From positions 1 through 6,397 of the forward strand of contig CAYWKL010000049.1 in assembly GCA_964459095.1 (NCBI GenBank): a stretch of 6,397 nucleotides of DNA, written 5' to 3'. Each line of letters opens with the position of its first letter. Positions within the stretch are counted from its first letter, which is position 1. The position numbers and the translations under genes are program-made. The stretch is from CAYWKL01 sp964459095. Its GTDB lineage: Bacteria; Patescibacteriota; Microgenomatia; Daviesbacterales; UBA10151. Under the pieces are notes generated by a model. The model had not been told where the DNA came from. It worked only from the letters and a program-made list of their open reading frames with translations, and did no database searches. Of the stretch, positions 4,903-6,397 are shown one piece after another.

Positions 4903-5418
4903 CTAACGAGGCAATTCAGGAATACAATTAGGATTAGTCATGTCTACTTCGACAAGTGCACTTACAGAGTTTACAGGAGAAGGAACTAGCGATTTTGGTA
5001 CAAAAGCTACGTGATACATCCCATTGCACTCAAGTATTATTTTGCTAAAAACTTCTCTTCTAAGGTCATCTTCCTTCCATGGAGCCTCTGCTTTTTGCTG
5101 AACCTCCAACCAATTTCCGCCCAAAGATCTTATGTCATAACTTCCAAGGTCTGGTAAGTTGCGTTGGACTATTGTTTCTAATCGTCGAATCCTTAATTGC
5201 TCTGGAGAAAGGGTTGGAACTGGTGTGGGTTGGTCAGGTCTTAATCTATTTATCTCTCTCGCGGCAGCATCCATTGCTGGGTTTAAGACAAAAATACCAA
5301 GCATCATTACTGCTACAGAAGTTCCAGACACAATAACTGGGAATCTATTCTCTTTTTTTCCGAATTCTTTTAGGAAACTTCTTCCTCTATCTATTGAACC
5401 TCTGACCCCATCTAACAT
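4903..5418 (-). CDS. Hypothetical single-pass membrane protein, 171 aa
   Basis: I do not recognise a family. The N-terminus is basic (MLDGVRGSIDRGRSFLKEFG), followed by one membrane helix at about 26-48 (FPVIVSGTSVAVMMLGIFVL). A short proline-rich linker (PDQPTPVPTLSPEQ, 61-74) leads to a C-terminal domain of about 95 residues predicted to lie outside the membrane. That domain contains a segment RRLETIVQRNLPDLGSYDIR, the likely strand GGNWLEVQQKAEAPW, and two cysteines (C131 and C165) that could form a disulfide. By the positive-inside rule the N-terminus is cytoplasmic. The start at 5418 is preceded by AAGGAG, but 12 nt away, and by a TATACT hexamer 6 nt before the ATG, so it may be leaderless. 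The gene is convergent with the transpeptidase gene and divergent from the FAD oxidoreductase gene. An extracytoplasmic role is an inference from topology only. Confidence 0.75.
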   Translation of the reverse strand: MLDGVRGSIDRGRSFLKEFGKKENRFPVIVSGTSVAVMMLGIFVLNPAMDAAAREINRLRPDQPTPVPTLSPEQLRIRRLETIVQRNLPDLGSYDIRSLGGNWLEVQQKAEAPWKEDDLRREVFSKIILECNGMYHVAFVPKSLVPSPVNSVSALVEVDMTNPNCIPELPR

Positions 5419-5424
5419 ATCCTT

Positions 5425-5430
5425 AGTATA
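5425..5430 (-). promoter_or_regulatory. Candidate -10 (TATACT) of the 171-aa protein gene
   Basis: TATACT on the minus strand matches five of six consensus bases and ends 6 nt before the ATG at 5418. No good -35 is found 16-18 bp upstream (the sequence there is TACGGA-like). An AAGGAG sits directly upstream at 5436-5431, so this hexamer may instead be the spacer of a poorly placed ribosome binding site. Confidence 0.35.
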
Positions 5431-5458
5431 CTCCTTTAAGTCAATAATCCGTATTTAC

Positions 5459-5477
5459 TCCCACCCCCGGGGTGGGA
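5459..5477. repeat. REP-like palindrome, copy 2 (TCCCACCCC-C-GGGGTGGGA)
   Basis: The 9-bp arms are identical to those of copy 1 at 135-153; only the centre (C at 5468) differs. It is solitary, with no transposase gene beside it, and lies in the 132-bp divergent region between the 171-aa protein gene and the FAD oxidoreductase gene. It is preceded by ATTTAC, against ATTTAG at copy 1. No T-run follows on either side, so it is not a standard terminator. Confidence 0.75.
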
Positions 5478-5482
5478 TTGTA

Positions 5483-5544
5483 TTGACACCTGCGGATATC
5501 ATCTTCCTAAAATATATTTTAACTAATTCTGTTTGTTATACAAT
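5483..5544 (+). promoter_or_regulatory. Candidate promoter region of the FAD oxidoreductase gene
   Basis: Two options are visible. A perfect TTGACA at 5483-5488, 5 bp beyond the REP-like palindrome, is followed by TAAAAT at 5508-5513, with a longer-than-usual 19-bp spacer. Independently, TACAAT at 5539-5544, with an overlapping TGTTATACA extended -10, ends 6 nt before ATG 5551 and would give a leaderless mRNA, though no good -35 precedes it. No ribosome binding site is visible before the ATG. Confidence 0.4.
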
Positions 5545-5550
5545 CTTTAT

Positions 5551-6397
5551 ATGACCCTTTTTGAAGAAGTTAAAAAAATAATATCAGGTGATGTGGTGGA
5601 AGATTTGGAGTCCATAGAGAAATACTCACAAGATGCATCTATTTTTAAGATTAAACCTAAGTTAATTGTTTTTCCTAAGACTAGAGAAGATATAGAAAAG
5701 TTAGTAGATTTTGTTTCAAACAGAAAAGATCTCTCTATAACACCACGTAGTGCGGGAACAGACATGTCTGGTGGCGCTATAGGAGAGGGCATAATTTTAG
5801 ATATGACAAAATATTTTAACAAAATTATCTCTGTTGATGATGGAAATGCCATAGTAGAACCAGGAGTTTATTACAAGGATTTTGAAGTACAAACTTTAAA
5901 AAAGAATTTAATACTACCTTCTTACACAGCTTCTAAAGATATTAATACAGTAGGTGGGATGGTTGCTAACAATTCTGCAGGAGAAAAAACTTTATTTTTT
6001 GGCCAAACTCAAAATTATGTAGAAAGTTTAAAAGTTATTTTATCATATGGAAAAGAGTATGAAACTAAACCATTGGATAAATTAGAATTAAACAGGGTAA
6101 TGGCCAAAAGAACTTTTGAGGGTGAAATTTACAGAAGAGTTTATGACTTAATAGAAGAAAATTTTGAAAGCATACAAGAAGCAAAACCAAAAGTCACAAA
6201 GAACGCAACAGGATATCTTCTTTGGGAAGTTTGGGACAGAGAAAAATTTGATTTAAGCAAACTTTTTGTAGGATCTCAAGGGACTCTTGGAGTAATTACA
6301 CAAATTAAATTTAGGCTTATAAAACCAAAGCCATACTCTTCACTACTTGTTGTATTTTTAAAAAATTTAAGTTACTTAGGAGAAATTATCAATACAC
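5551..6397 (+). CDS. FAD-binding oxidoreductase, GlcD / D-lactate dehydrogenase-like (5' part, runs off the window)
   Basis: The first 282 residues of a flavoprotein of the PCMH-type FAD-binding superfamily (FAD_binding_4), which oxidises 2-hydroxy acids such as D-lactate or glycolate. From the N-terminus: KPKLIVFPKTREDIEKLV (35-52), the typical entry to the fold; the pyrophosphate-binding loop PRSAGTDMSGGAIG (65-78); the isoalloxazine-side segment TVGGMVANNSAGE (133-145); KNATGYLLWEV (217-227); and FVGSQGTLGVITQIKFRL (239-256), the strand-loop that closes the FAD domain. Resemblance to GlcD/Dld is clear, but substrate specificity lies in the C-terminal cap, outside the window, and a fused Fe-S domain as in larger homologues cannot be excluded. 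ATG 5551 is the natural start, because the N-terminal helix has normal length and a -10-like TACAAT lies just upstream. It is transcribed divergently from the 171-aa protein gene. Confidence 0.9.
   Translation, partial: MTLFEEVKKIISGDVVEDLESIEKYSQDASIFKIKPKLIVFPKTREDIEKLVDFVSNRKDLSITPRSAGTDMSGGAIGEGIILDMTKYFNKIISVDDGNAIVEPGVYYKDFEVQTLKKNLILPSYTASKDINTVGGMVANNSAGEKTLFFGQTQNYVESLKVILSYGKEYETKPLDKLELNRVMAKRTFEGEIYRRVYDLIEENFESIQEAKPKVTKNATGYLLWEVWDREKFDLSKLFVGSQGTLGVITQIKFRLIKPKPYSSLLVVFLKNLSYLGEIINT

Noticed and set aside
5159..5554. Plus-strand 131-codon open frame across the divergent region
   Set aside because: It is mostly antisense to the 171-aa membrane protein, crosses the palindrome and candidate promoters, and overlaps the start of the FAD oxidoreductase gene. 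No protein-like pattern is seen.
5547..5852. Minus-strand 101-codon open frame
   Set aside because: It lies antisense to the N-terminal part of the clear FAD oxidoreductase, whose motifs are intact. It is a shadow frame.
1..6397. Reassigned UGA codon, as in Gracilibacteria/Absconditabacteria, prompted by the absence of TGA stops
   Set aside because: Six genes ending in TAA or TAG are too few to judge. All genes read fully with the standard code, with no in-frame TGA at conserved glycine positions.

Overview
The window is AT-rich (I estimate a GC content in the mid-thirties by eye) and bacterial. Short intergenic gaps, a 3'-terminal fragment resembling an IS200-like/REP-associated transposase, a class II ribonucleotide reductase with NrdR, and promoters lying directly on start codons together suggest a member of the Candidate Phyla Radiation (Patescibacteria). 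This placement is an inference from gene style; no marker gene is present. Stops are TAA or TAG only. Complete genes read through with the standard code.

Layout from left to right: (1) the 3' end of a probable RAYT-type Y1 transposase, followed after its stop by a GC-rich 9+1+9 palindrome; (2) an unrecognised 153-aa protein behind a near-consensus sigma70 promoter whose -10 lies 7 nt before the ATG; (3) convergent to it, the nrdR-nrdJ operon on the minus strand, encoding the zinc-ribbon/ATP-cone repressor NrdR and an adenosylcobalamin-dependent ribonucleotide reductase, with 1 nt between the two genes; (4) a 472-bp intergenic region holding two NrdR-box-like palindromes, a back-to-back pair of -35 elements formed by a perfect 10-bp inverted repeat around the distal box, a broken signal-peptide-like micro-ORF, a 56-codon membrane-protein ORF and a tandem 11-bp repeat; (5) a membrane-anchored L,D-transpeptidase (plus) convergent with an unrecognised single-pass membrane protein (minus), 2 bp apart; (6) a second copy of the palindrome in the divergent promoter region; (7) the 5' part of a GlcD/D-lactate-dehydrogenase-like FAD oxidoreductase running off the right edge.

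The one coherent functional unit is deoxyribonucleotide synthesis. NrdR is expected to sense (d)ATP through its ATP-cone and repress its own operon at the boxes upstream of nrdR. The NrdJ here lacks an ATP-cone, so control of overall activity may rest largely on transcription. The transpeptidase belongs to cell-wall cross-linking. The other genes show no clear link to one another.

The most noteworthy signals are the two-copy REP-like palindrome paired with a transposase tail, the symmetric divergent promoter wrapped around an NrdR box, and the recurring placement of -10 hexamers 6-7 nt from ATGs, which points to leaderless mRNAs.
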